DNA of 64,000 nt from JACDAL01 sp963849115 (GTDB lineage Bacteria > Actinomycetota > CADDZG01 > WHSQ01): the NCBI GenBank assembly GCA_963849115.1, contig CAWKGK010000004.1:62001-126000 (forward strand), read 5' to 3'. Each line of letters begins with the position of its first letter. The stretch's first letter is position 1. A model generated the notes under the pieces. It saw only the letters and a list, made by a program, of their open reading frames with translations. It was not told where the DNA came from and did not search any database. Positions 42,059 to 51,629 of the stretch are shown here, one piece after another. Both the position numbers and the translations under genes were made by a program.

Positions 42059-42538
42059 ATGATCGAGCTATCGCTCGTGGGGGTCCGCGTTGAGCTTCCC
42101 TCCAACCAGCCCATCGTTCTCCTAAAGGAATCGGGGGGAGACCGCTATCTCCCGATTTGGATCGGGGCAGGCGAGGCCACGGCCATCGCTTTCGCTCTGG
42201 GAGGGGTGGAAACGCCGCGTCCCATGACCCACGATCTGATGCGCGATCTTTTGCGCGAGACCGAGACCACGGTAGAGAGGATTCTCATCTCCGAGCTCGT
42301 GGACTCGACCTTCTACGCACTCATCAAGGTCAGCGCCGACAACGGCACCAAGGAGGTCTCGTCGCGTCCCAGTGATGCGATCGCCTTGGCGGTCCGCATC
42401 AACGCTCCCATTTTCGCTGCTGAGGACGTGCTCGAGCAGGCGGGTATCGAACTTCGGGACGAAGAAGAGAGCGAGGTCGAGAAGTTTCGTGAGTTTCTCG
42501 ATCAGGTCACTCCAGAGGATTTCGCGGGCGGGAGCTGA
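42059..42538 (+). CDS. Bifunctional nuclease family protein (DUF151)
   Basis: 159 aa. ELSLVGVRVELPSNQPIVLL, YLPIWIGAGEATAIAFAL, and SSRPSDAIALAVRINAPIFA are the conserved DUF151 blocks; an acidic C-terminal tail (EEESEVEKFREFLDQV) follows. Rv1829 occupies the same position between the two MerR genes in M. tuberculosis. Some members have DNase/RNase activity; the actinobacterial role is unclear. Confidence 0.9.
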   Translation: MIELSLVGVRVELPSNQPIVLLKESGGDRYLPIWIGAGEATAIAFALGGVETPRPMTHDLMRDLLRETETTVERILISELVDSTFYALIKVSADNGTKEVSSRPSDAIALAVRINAPIFAAEDVLEQAGIELRDEEESEVEKFREFLDQVTPEDFAGGS

Positions 42539-42762
42539 CGCAGGCGCCGAATCCCGCCTGAGACCTCTTCACCTCTAGGCGAGGATGAAAGTTGGGATCG
42601 GAAGATTGACACCGGCGAGGCCTTCCCCTATTCTTTCATTGGCGTAACTACCGCTGTGTGACTCCGTGTCTTGGAGCACCGGCCCGGCTTCATCGGTCGG
42701 CGCGCCTCCGACCACTCGGCCCTCGAAGAAGTCGGCGGGCCCTTGAAGAGAAGGAAGGCGTC

Positions 42763-43236
42763 GTGCAGAGCACCGGATACAGAGGCCCGCAAGCGTGCAA
42801 GATAGTCGGCGTCACCTACCGGCAGCTCGACTACTGGACCCGCACGGAGCTGATCACCCCTTCGCTGCGGGCGGCCCAGGGCTCCGGAACGCAGCGCCTC
42901 TACTCGTTCAACGATCTGCTACAACTCAAGGTCATCAAGAGCCTTACAGACGCAGGGGCAAGCCTCCAAAAGGTACGCCAGGCGATCGAGTACGTGCGAG
43001 AGAATCTGTCCGGCGATCCCAGCGCAGTCACCATCGTGGCGGACGGTGCAGGCGTCTATGCATGCACCACCGACTCCGAGATCATCGATCTGCTCCGCTC
43101 GGGCCAGGGGGTGCTCGGCGCGGTTGTCGCGGTGGGCAAGGTCCGAGATGAGCTCAACGGCGACCTGAAGCGGCTGCAGCCGCGGCCCGCTGAAGCAGCA
43201 CAGGCTCGCAACCTGGCACAGGCCCAAGAGCACTAG
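42763..43236 (+). CDS. MerR family regulator, Rv1830-like
   Basis: 157 aa from GTG 42763, which has GAGAAGGAAG upstream. Helix-turn-helix residues GPQACKIVGVTYRQLDYWTRTELITPS are followed by the wing LYSFNDLLQLKVIKSL and a long helix ASLQKVRQAIEYVREN. The C-terminal region (VTIVADGAGVYA, LLRSGQGVLGAVVAVGKV) matches the Rv1830 type. The frame is open to 42658 but not family-like there. Confidence 0.87.
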   Translation: MQSTGYRGPQACKIVGVTYRQLDYWTRTELITPSLRAAQGSGTQRLYSFNDLLQLKVIKSLTDAGASLQKVRQAIEYVRENLSGDPSAVTIVADGAGVYACTTDSEIIDLLRSGQGVLGAVVAVGKVRDELNGDLKRLQPRPAEAAQARNLAQAQEH

Positions 43237-43252
43237 TGCACGTCCCTGCGAT

Positions 43253-43705
43253 GTGGGCCACCCACTCATAGCGGGCGCCCGAGCTTCGCAGGAGTTTTCT
43301 GAGGATCTGCCCGGACATGTGCGGATAGCGTTCGCTCACAACAGCGAGCGCCAGTTTGCAAAGTTGCTTGATTTCTACATGATCGAATGGCGGTACGAAC
43401 CGACCGCCTTCGATATCGACTGGAACGAGAACGGCTCCGTCACCCGGCGCTTCGCCCCCGACTTCTATCTTCCGGAGTTCGATCTCTACATAGAGATCAC
43501 GACCTTGAACCAAAAACTCGTCACCAAGAAGAACCGCAAGGTTCGGCGTCTAACCGCCCTCTATCCGGACGTGCGCTGCAAGATCCTATATCAGAAGGAC
43601 TATCTCAATCTGCTTGTCAAATACGGGCTCGAGGAGCCGTCTCAGGGTTCCTTGCTACGAAACAGCTCACAAGCCCTATCAGAAGATGCCCAAACGGTTT
43701 TCTGA
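43253..43705 (+). CDS. PD-(D/E)XK-like conserved protein
   Basis: 150 aa, GTG start. SERQFAKLLDFYMIEWRYEPTAF followed by RRFAPDFYLPEFDLYIEITTLNQKLVTKKNRKV looks like a restriction-endonuclease fold: Glu of ERQF, Asp of PDFYLP, Glu of IEIT; the usual Lys of ExK is Thr, with Lys residues nearby. KILYQKDYLNLLVKYGL follows. I recall a similar family near hpt in other actinobacteria, without known function. It could be a nuclease in repair or an inactive DNA-binding relative. Confidence 0.55.
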   Translation: MGHPLIAGARASQEFSEDLPGHVRIAFAHNSERQFAKLLDFYMIEWRYEPTAFDIDWNENGSVTRRFAPDFYLPEFDLYIEITTLNQKLVTKKNRKVRRLTALYPDVRCKILYQKDYLNLLVKYGLEEPSQGSLLRNSSQALSEDAQTVF

Positions 43706-43745
43706 CCGTTCTCACCGCTGAAACGAACCGGTAGATACTCCTTAC

Positions 43746-44951
43746 TCAAAACATTGGGTACCAGGCTACGAAGTAAGCGGCGATTAGAGCCTGTCCCGCT
43801 CCGAGGAAGAGGGTGACGGGGACGTGCACAGAGGTCCGCTCGGTGAGTCGCGCCAGGACCCAGAACAATGGAAACAGCACCAAGAGAAAACGCGGGACAG
43901 ACATCAGCGGACGGGCGGGGAACACGAAGCTCAAAATGACGGCGAGGTTTCCCCAGACGTAGATCGCATAGGGGGCCCGCAGCCACCGCGGCGACCACAG
44001 AGCAAGCGCCAACACGGGAATGACCAGCAGCCAGTCGATCCGGTGCCACAGTGCATCGAAGCGCCATGCGAAGTTCGTGGCCTGGGAAATCGTCTCCCAA
44101 GGCCACGATGCCTCGCGCAGCCATTGGGCTTGCGAGCTAAACGGTTGCAGTGCGTTTCCCGATCGCAGGCGCCAGAAGACCAGGTATGCCGCGGCCCCCG
44201 AGAAGCTTGCCGCCACCGGTCCCATGACGGACGCGATCGTGGCCACCACCCCGCGGCGACGATCGTGGTGCTGAGCGAGCGCTTCGAGAGCAAGCGGCAC
44301 AGCGAGGATCACTCCCAGCGACCGCGTGCCAGATGCTACGGCCGCGCACAACGCGGCCACCCACCAATGCTTGCAGCGAGCAGCCAGCAGAGCGGCCACC
44401 GAGAAGCATAGAAACATCGACTCCGAATAGGGGGCCGCGAGAAAGAAGGCGGTGGGAAAGAGCGCAAGGTATAGAACGCTGCGGCGCGCCACCGGCTCAC
44501 CGAACTCGCGCGTTCCAAGCAAATAGAAGAGCACCAGAGCAGCAACGCTGAAACCGGCCGACATAACTAGGGCGGCACCCAATGCATGCCCGTCGAACAC
44601 AGTTGTGAGTGCGCGTGTGGCCAGCGGATAGCCCGGCCAGAACGCCGCACTCCCGTCGTTGAGCCGGTATCCGTCGGCTGCAATTCGCAGGAACCAGAGC
44701 GCGTCCCAACGCTCCAGAGCAGTTCCCACAAACTCGGCCGCTCCTTGTGCCCTCGGCGCGGGCCATCCCGGAACGCCGACGGGTTCAGAGCTTTGCATCC
44801 GTCCGGCAACGAAGCTCACGACGGTCAATCCGAGGCGACTGCACAGCAGCACGGTCACGCAATAGACAAAGGCCCGGCGCGTCGTGTGACCGAGAAGCCC
44901 GACTTCCGAAGGGGCGCGCACGTGCGGATCTGCGATCGTCGCGTGCATCAA
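43746..44951 (-). CDS. PIG-V-like mannosyltransferase
   Basis: 401 aa with about ten membrane helices. ERWDALWFLRIAADGY is the GT-C-type loop with the acidic catalytic residue, FWPGYPLATRAL and FLAAPYSESMFLCFSVAALL are typical of the PIG-V (GT76) family. It would use polyprenyl-phospho-mannose, made by the synthase at 46296, for extracytoplasmic mannosylation. Convergent with the PD-(D/E)XK gene. Confidence 0.78.
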   Translation of the reverse strand: MMHATIADPHVRAPSEVGLLGHTTRRAFVYCVTVLLCSRLGLTVVSFVAGRMQSSEPVGVPGWPAPRAQGAAEFVGTALERWDALWFLRIAADGYRLNDGSAAFWPGYPLATRALTTVFDGHALGAALVMSAGFSVAALVLFYLLGTREFGEPVARRSVLYLALFPTAFFLAAPYSESMFLCFSVAALLAARCKHWWVAALCAAVASGTRSLGVILAVPLALEALAQHHDRRRGVVATIASVMGPVAASFSGAAAYLVFWRLRSGNALQPFSSQAQWLREASWPWETISQATNFAWRFDALWHRIDWLLVIPVLALALWSPRWLRAPYAIYVWGNLAVILSFVFPARPLMSVPRFLLVLFPLFWVLARLTERTSVHVPVTLFLGAGQALIAAYFVAWYPMF

Positions 44952-44974
44952 GGCCAGATCCTATCGGAGGTGAG

Positions 44975-45730
44975 CTAAGTGAGTTCCAGTGCGGGATCAA
45001 GAACGGAAAAATCGAAGGGCGCTCCTAGAGCGAAGATGAGATGCTCGGCGCCCGCCTCGATCAACCCGTCGATGTCGGCCTCGTCCGGGTGCCGGACGAA
45101 CACGGTTCTCTCTATGCTCGCAGGGTCCCTGTCCACTTCAGCGCACCAGCGATCCAGGACATCGTTCAAATGGCTAATCGTGACCGGATCGCCTCCCGTA
45201 TTCCACATATCGGCGTGCTCGGCCACCAGACGCAGGGTGACCTTCTCGCCTCCGCCCCCGATCAGAAGCGGCAGCTCGCCCAGGGGTGGCGGCACGAGCT
45301 TTCCGAGGCGCTCCTTGAGGCGGGGGAGGGCCTCTTCCAACTTCGCCAGACGGGAGCCGGCGGTTCCGAACTCGTAGCCGTACTCGACAAAATCACGCTC
45401 GTACCAGCCCGAGCCCAGTCCCAATATGAGGCGGCCCCCACTGATGTGGTCGATGGTGCGGGCCATGTCGGCGAGCAGGTCCGGTTGGCGGTAGCCGTTG
45501 CAGGTCACGAGGATGCCGATGCGGGCCCGGCTTGTGTCGCAGGCCATCGCCGCGAGCAGCGACCAGCCTTCGAAATGGGCGCCGTGCTCGTCCCCGCGAA
45601 GAGGGAAGAAGTGGTCCCAGGTCCAGATCGTGTCGAAGCCCCTGTCATCCGCCTCGCGCCAGGCGCGACGGAGATCCTCCACCGAGCAGTGCTGAGGTTG
45701 AAGCTGCACTCCCACCCTGACCCTCGCCAT
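44975..45730 (-). CDS. LLM-class F420-dependent oxidoreductase
   Basis: 251 aa TIM-barrel flavin/F420 enzyme. VGVQLQPQHCSVEDLRRAW, TIWTWDHFFPL, ILVTCNGYRQPDLLADMARTIDHISGGRLILGLGSGW (family signature, residues about 84-119 in parts) and LPLLIGGGGEK. It starts 5 bases after the GNAT stop, so they form one operon. Substrate unknown. Confidence 0.88.
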   Translation of the reverse strand: MARVRVGVQLQPQHCSVEDLRRAWREADDRGFDTIWTWDHFFPLRGDEHGAHFEGWSLLAAMACDTSRARIGILVTCNGYRQPDLLADMARTIDHISGGRLILGLGSGWYERDFVEYGYEFGTAGSRLAKLEEALPRLKERLGKLVPPPLGELPLLIGGGGEKVTLRLVAEHADMWNTGGDPVTISHLNDVLDRWCAEVDRDPASIERTVFVRHPDEADIDGLIEAGAEHLIFALGAPFDFSVLDPALELT

Positions 45731-45735
45731 GTCAG

Positions 45736-46212
45736 TCACGCCTCCCCTTGGATGCCTGTACTGGCCCCGTCGCCCGAGGGTGAGTCGATACGGAAGTGGT
45801 GGGAGCTGATGTGCATGCCCACACCCAGATAGAGACGATGAGCGGCGTGTCGCTCGGTTCCCGAGTCGAGATGGACCTGCCCGCAACCGAGACGAGCGGC
45901 CTCGTCGAGAATCCAGCGCAGCAGTGCGGTGGCGTGGCCCTCGCCGCGCGCCTCGGGAAGCGTGATGAGGTCGTCGACATAGAGGAAGCGCCCCCAAGCG
46001 AGGTTATGGCCCACCCGGAATCCGGCGGCGGCCACCGCCGTGCCTTCCTCATCGAACGAAGCCACCAGACGGTAGCCCTCCGGCCGCTGTAGCTCGTCGA
46101 TGCGAGCAACCAGCCTCTCGGCGGGGCCTGCAGACTCCCGCAGGTCCAGCAGGACCTCGGCGGCGGCCATCGTCTCGCCGGCCAAGAGTTCTCTAACCAT
46201 CACGGCGCCCAT
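45736..46212 (-). CDS. GNAT N-acetyltransferase
   Basis: 158 aa. LYVDDLITLPEARGEGHATALLRWILDEA holds the acetyl-CoA pyrophosphate loop (RGEGHA), and RLYLGVGM the C-terminal motif. Coupled to the LLM oxidoreductase gene. A 16-bp palindrome lies 73 bases upstream. ATG 46212 or 46200 may be used. Substrate unknown. Confidence 0.85.
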   Translation of the reverse strand: MGAVMVRELLAGETMAAAEVLLDLRESAGPAERLVARIDELQRPEGYRLVASFDEEGTAVAAAGFRVGHNLAWGRFLYVDDLITLPEARGEGHATALLRWILDEAARLGCGQVHLDSGTERHAAHRLYLGVGMHISSHHFRIDSPSGDGASTGIQGEA

Positions 46213-46284
46213 TGTGCCAAGCGCAGGCGCACAGGCGTGGTAGCGGTCGGTTTGCCGCCAATGGGGAAGCGCCAGCCTAGTTTA

Positions 46285-46300
46285 CATAATGCACATTATG
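46285..46300. promoter_or_regulatory. CATAATG-CA-CATTATG palindrome
   Basis: A perfect 7-2-7 inverted repeat, AT-rich in a GC-rich region, covering the stop codon of the mannose synthase gene and placed 73 bases before the GNAT-LLM operon. It could be an operator for that operon, with each arm also resembling a -10 element. Confidence 0.45.
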
Positions 46301-47027
46301 GGCGAACTGCCTGGCGGCGAAGAGGAGCCAGAACGCGGTCCCGCAGGGCCCACAGGGCGATACGCACAAGCGCCTCGGCAACGATCGCCCGGGTCATCTT
46401 CGAGCGGCCGGCGACGCGCTCGGTGAAGACAATCGGGATCTCGATCACACGTGCTCCACGGCGGACCGCTCGATAGGCCATTTCGACCTGAAACCCGTAG
46501 CCCTCGGAGCTGATGCTCGCCAGATCAGCGCTGCGGAGCCACTCGGTTCGAAAGGCTCGCAGGCCGCTGGTCGAGTCGGCCACCTCGATCCCCAGCAGGA
46601 CGCGCGCATAGCGGTTGCCCGACACGGACAGCGCCCGCCGGAACATCCCCCAGTTCTCGACCCTGCCCCCGGGGACGTAGCGGGAACCGATCACCACGTC
46701 GGCGTTGTCCAGGGCCGCTACAAGCCGGAGCGCGTCACGGGGATCGTGCGAGAGGTCCGAGTCCATCTCCACAACGGCCTCGTAGGGCCGCTCCAATGCC
46801 CAGGCAAACCCGATCAGGTAGGCAGAGCCAAGTCCCAGCGGCGAGGGACGCTCGATGAGAGCGACCCGCTCGCCACGGAAGCGCTCGACGGCCGCGACGG
46901 TGTCGTCCGTCGAGGCATCGTCTACGACCAGGACGTCAGTCGAGGCGTCGCCTTCGAGCAGCAGCTCGATTACACGGCCGACGCTCGGACCTTCGTTCAG
47001 GGTCGGAAGGATCACCAGAACCCTCAC
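46296..47027 (-). CDS. ppm1: Polyprenol monophosphomannose synthase (GT2)
   Basis: 243 aa. VLVILPTLNEGPSVGRVIE, LVVDDASTDDTV, VEMDSDLSHDP (DXD) and VIGSRYVPGG are the dolichyl-phosphate mannosyltransferase motifs. GTG 47027 overlaps the lnt stop (GTGA). In M. tuberculosis Lnt and Ppm1 are fused in Rv2051c; here they are adjoining genes. It supplies polyprenyl-phosphomannose for lipoglycan and protein mannosylation. Confidence 0.9.
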   Translation of the reverse strand: MRVLVILPTLNEGPSVGRVIELLLEGDASTDVLVVDDASTDDTVAAVERFRGERVALIERPSPLGLGSAYLIGFAWALERPYEAVVEMDSDLSHDPRDALRLVAALDNADVVIGSRYVPGGRVENWGMFRRALSVSGNRYARVLLGIEVADSTSGLRAFRTEWLRSADLASISSEGYGFQVEMAYRAVRRGARVIEIPIVFTERVAGRSKMTRAIVAEALVRIALWALRDRVLAPLRRQAVRP

Positions 47028-48524
47028 TTGGGACGAACCGTACGCGTGCGCGCACCGGCTACCACACCGGCTGCAGAGATCAGCACGCTGATCCACGCCA
47101 CGAAATCACCTGCACGTGTATAGAGCGTTTCGGAGTTCGAAAAGCGCACATTCCGAAGCAGGGTTGCCGTTTTCCACAGCGGCGCCAGCGCCACCACCGC
47201 CCCGTCGGGTGCTACGAAAGCGGAGATCCCACTGAGGGCGCCGTGCACGACCCACACCCCGTTCTCCGCCGCCCGCACCTGGCTGAATGCCAGGTGCTGG
47301 GCCGAGGCCCACGATCGTCCCCAGGTCGAGGTGTTGGTGGCGACGACGAGGAGGCGACCGCCGGCATCGATCGGTTCGCGCACCAACGAGCCGAAGTCCC
47401 CCTCGAAAGAGATCACGACGGCGACATTCCCTGACGGGAGTTGGAAGACGCCGGGAACACCACCCGGTAGTGCATCTTTGGGGACCTGATCGAGCATCGG
47501 GATCCACTCGAGGAACCGGCGGCCCGGAATGTACTCGCCGAAAGGAACGCGGTGTCGCTTCTGATAGCTGCCGGCAACCTCTCCGCCAGGGTCGATGTGG
47601 AGCGCCATCACCCGGTACAAGTCTTCGGAAACGTCGTCGTTCACCCCTGCGATGACATGTGCCGAGACAGCTCGAGCCGACGCCTGCAGCCGCTCCAGGG
47701 GGGTGGGTCTGCCGGGTAGGTCCAGCTCGACAGAGCTTTCGGGCCACACCACCAGATCGGGCGACTCACTCGAGAGGCCTTTTCGTTCCTCGCTCGTGGC
47801 GCCGCAGAATGCCGAACTGGCGAGAGGTGATGTCCGCCGGAGGGCCCTGGGAAACGTTGCCCTGTATCACCGCGACCTCGATCTCGGGCCCCCGTGCCGA
47901 GGGTCGCGGCAGCAGGAAGGGCAACACGAGCAGCAGAGCGGCGGCGCCGACGGCGGCGGCCATCCTCCCCCTCTCCCCCGCTCTCCATGTCATCCACGCC
48001 TCGGCGACCAATACGTTGACCGCCACCACCAAGAAGCTGATACCCCAGCCCCCGGTCAACGGCGCTAGACGCAGCACCCAGCCGAGATTGTGCTGGCCCT
48101 GCGACAGCTGCCCCCAACTGAAGCCCTCGGCCGGGAACCGAGAGCGCAGGTATTCGAGTGCCACCCAGCACCCCGCACCCAGCAGTACCCGCGCAGCCAC
48201 CGAGCTCCGGCGCGAGACGAGGGCCCAGAATGCTCCGAATGCCCCCAGGTAGAGAGCCTGCAGCACCACCAGGAAGGCCCATGCGAGCCAGCCCACCAGG
48301 CTGATCCAGACGATGAGGACCCCAAAGAAGCCGAGTCCGAACAGCATGCCGTAGGCGAAACCAACCGCCGCTTTTCGGCGGTGCGCAGCGAGGAGAAGGG
48401 GGGTGATCGCGACCCAAGCAGCCGGACAGAGACTGGGCTCGGGAAAAGCCAGAGCGAGGGTGCCGCCACCTGCGATAACAAGGAGGATCGTCCCCCCCGA
48501 GCCGATCCTCGACTGAATCGTTAT
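47024..48524 (-). pseudogene. lnt: Apolipoprotein N-acyltransferase, split by a one-base frameshift
   Basis: The N-terminal half has the Lnt membrane helices (GFFGVLIVWISLVGWLAW, EYLRSRFPAEGFSWGQLSQGQ, ISFLVVAVNVLVAEAW) and IEVAVIQGNVSQ, and its frame ends at TGA 47768-47766. The nitrilase half (SPDLVVWPESSVELD, YQKRHRVPFGEYIPGR) lies in the next frame and ends at 47024. The catalytic Glu and Lys are present, but the Cys position reads ISFEGDF (Ser). No standard start precedes the first helix; the frame runs back to codon ATA 48524, overlapping the DUF4193 stop. Real break, recoding or assembly error. Confidence 0.7.
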
Positions 48525-48910
48525 GCGCAGTCTCGGCAGAGAGAGCGGGTGGCGTCCGACAACTGAACTCGCGGCTTGACGAGACGGCAGCGGGAGCAGA
48601 CGAACTCGGGGCGCTTCGGAGGCGCCGCCCTCACCTGGAAGGCGCTTGGCTCGTCGTCGAGGAGCGACGGCAGATCAGCGCCACCATCTTCCTCTTCCTG
48701 TAGCGCGGCCTTCGCCGCTCTTCGAGCGAGGAGCTCGTCGAGGCTCGATTCAGGTCCGGCATCGTCGTCGGTGGCCGGCACAAGCAGGTCGCTCTCGGTC
48801 TCGGCAACGTCGGCGTCGTAGAGCTCGAGGGCATCCTCGTCGGCCTCTGGTCCGAAGTCCTCGAGGTCGTCTTCACTAATGGCGTGGGATTCAGACTGGT
48901 TGGCGAACAT
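48521..48910 (-). CDS. DUF4193 zinc-ribbon protein
   Basis: 129 aa. A very acidic N-terminal region (EDDLEDFGPEADEDALELYD) and the SLDELLARRAAKA helix precede a C-terminal zinc ribbon FVCSRCRLVKPRVQLSDA then CRDCA. This is the DUF4193 pattern known only from Actinobacteria. AAAGGAG precedes the ATG. Function unknown; the acidic region and ribbon suggest contact with the transcription or translation apparatus. Confidence 0.85.
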   Translation of the reverse strand: MFANQSESHAISEDDLEDFGPEADEDALELYDADVAETESDLLVPATDDDAGPESSLDELLARRAAKAALQEEEDGGADLPSLLDDEPSAFQVRAAPPKRPEFVCSRCRLVKPRVQLSDATRSLCRDCA

Positions 48911-49087
48911 CTCTGCTCCGCTCCTTTGACTCGCCGTGATTTCGACTCCAACGCGTTCTGTTCATAGTGGTTCGATTCAAGGCATATCGGTCGCAACCCC
49001 GACCCGATTCAACCTCATTTTCCCGCTTTCTGCGGATCCTTTCACCACACACGCGCCTCGCTGCGAATTGATGAAGGTCGCCCCGAG

Positions 49088-49756
49088 CTAGCGGGCCCTG
49101 GCAGCTCGCTGTGCCTGCTCGCGGGCTGCACGCGCCTGGGTGCGGGCCCTTGCTGCTAGATCGGCAAGTCGGCGCGCCTCGCCTTCGGCCTCCACCGCCC
49201 GGGCGGTCATCTCCTCTGCTTCCTGCTCGGCGCGCTGCGCATGTTCCAGTAGCTCTCGGCGTTCGGAGTCGGGCACCTCGTCTGTCTCGGCCCAGGTCCC
49301 GCCGGTGGCAACCAGGTGAGCAACCGGCTCGCTCTCCTTCTCCACGGTTCCGGCCAGGAGATTTGCGCTGTCGCTCTGAGCCGCACCCTCCAGGGCCCGG
49401 CCCACGCGCTGCAGGGCCGCCGGCGAGGCGCCCTTACCTGCTCCTTCGAGAATCCTCTGAGCCTCGGCGAGCAGACCATTGAGGAGCTTCCTGCGGGCCG
49501 CCGATGCCGCCCGCAGCTCCTCGCCCGTTTGGGGCGCATCCTGCTCGATCAGAGCCCGGACCTCCTTAGGCCGCCTGCGCGCCAAACCGTTGACCACCCA
49601 TACCGTCAGGACCGGCTTCTTCAGTGAGCTCACTCGTTGGGCGGCGGAGGTGTCTCCCCCCTCCTTGAGACTTTGGGCAAGATCGCTTCGAGCCCTCACG
49701 AAGTCTTGCAGGTCGACTGCATAGAGTTCGGCTATGCGGTCTTCGACGTCCCCCAC
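49088..49756 (-). CDS. Conserved coiled-coil hypothetical protein
   Basis: 222 aa from GTG 49756 (GGGAGG upstream). IAELYAVDLQDFVRARSDLAQSLKEGGDTSAAQRVSSLKKPVLTVWVVNGLARRRP (residues about 7-60, in parts) is a recognisable actinobacterial motif; the C-terminal third is an Ala/Glu/Arg coiled coil. The frame is open far upstream, but that part is antisense to proS. Divergent from the yjbQ-like gene. Function unknown. Confidence 0.7.
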   Translation of the reverse strand: MGDVEDRIAELYAVDLQDFVRARSDLAQSLKEGGDTSAAQRVSSLKKPVLTVWVVNGLARRRPKEVRALIEQDAPQTGEELRAASAARRKLLNGLLAEAQRILEGAGKGASPAALQRVGRALEGAAQSDSANLLAGTVEKESEPVAHLVATGGTWAETDEVPDSERRELLEHAQRAEQEAEEMTARAVEAEGEARRLADLAARARTQARAAREQAQRAARAR

Positions 49757-49787
49757 GAATCGCAACCTCCCGTACCATCTGGCGAAC

Positions 49788-50159
49788 ATGCGAACGCACC
49801 AGAGTGAGTGTACGGTCAGCACCTTCGCGGTCCCGGACTTCGTCGATATCACCGAGGACGTCCAAGCCTCCCTGGCGGACTCTGGGATATGCGACGGGCA
49901 TGTGACGATCTTCTCCCGCTCGCCCTCGTCGCCGTTGATCGCCAACGAGCGGGAGTCGGGACTGCTCAAGGACATAAAGACCACGATGGCGCGTCTGGAC
50001 GGCTCCGTCAGCGACGGTCGGCCGATCATAGGCTCGACCTCTTTGATTCTTCCTGCGGTGGCGGGCAAGCTCCGGCTGGGAACGTGGCAGCGGGTTCTGC
50101 TGGTCGAGCTCTCCCAAGCAGGGCCACGTTCGGTGATAGTCCAAATAGTGGGAGAGTGA
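49788..50159 (+). CDS. YjbQ/UPF0047 family protein, divergent
   Basis: 123 aa. FVDITEDVQASLADSGICDGHVTIF and GSTSLILPAVAGKLRLGTWQRVLLVEL align with YjbQ-type proteins, some of which show weak thiamin-phosphate synthase activity. The usual HTTA...NENADP active-site histidine/asparagine loop is replaced by SRSPSSPLIANERESG and the second histidine is missing, so it is probably inactive or changed in function. Two bases separate it from proS. Confidence 0.65.
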   Translation: MRTHQSECTVSTFAVPDFVDITEDVQASLADSGICDGHVTIFSRSPSSPLIANERESGLLKDIKTTMARLDGSVSDGRPIIGSTSLILPAVAGKLRLGTWQRVLLVELSQAGPRSVIVQIVGE

Positions 50160-50161
50160 GC

Positions 50162-51598
<1,437 letters not shown>

Positions 51599-51629
51599 GC
51601 GGAGCCGCGGGGGTTTGATGGGTCGCCTT

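Noticed and set aside
41972..42060. Longer N-terminus of the DUF151 protein
   Set aside because: The extra residues are not family-like; the family begins at MIELSLVGV (42059).
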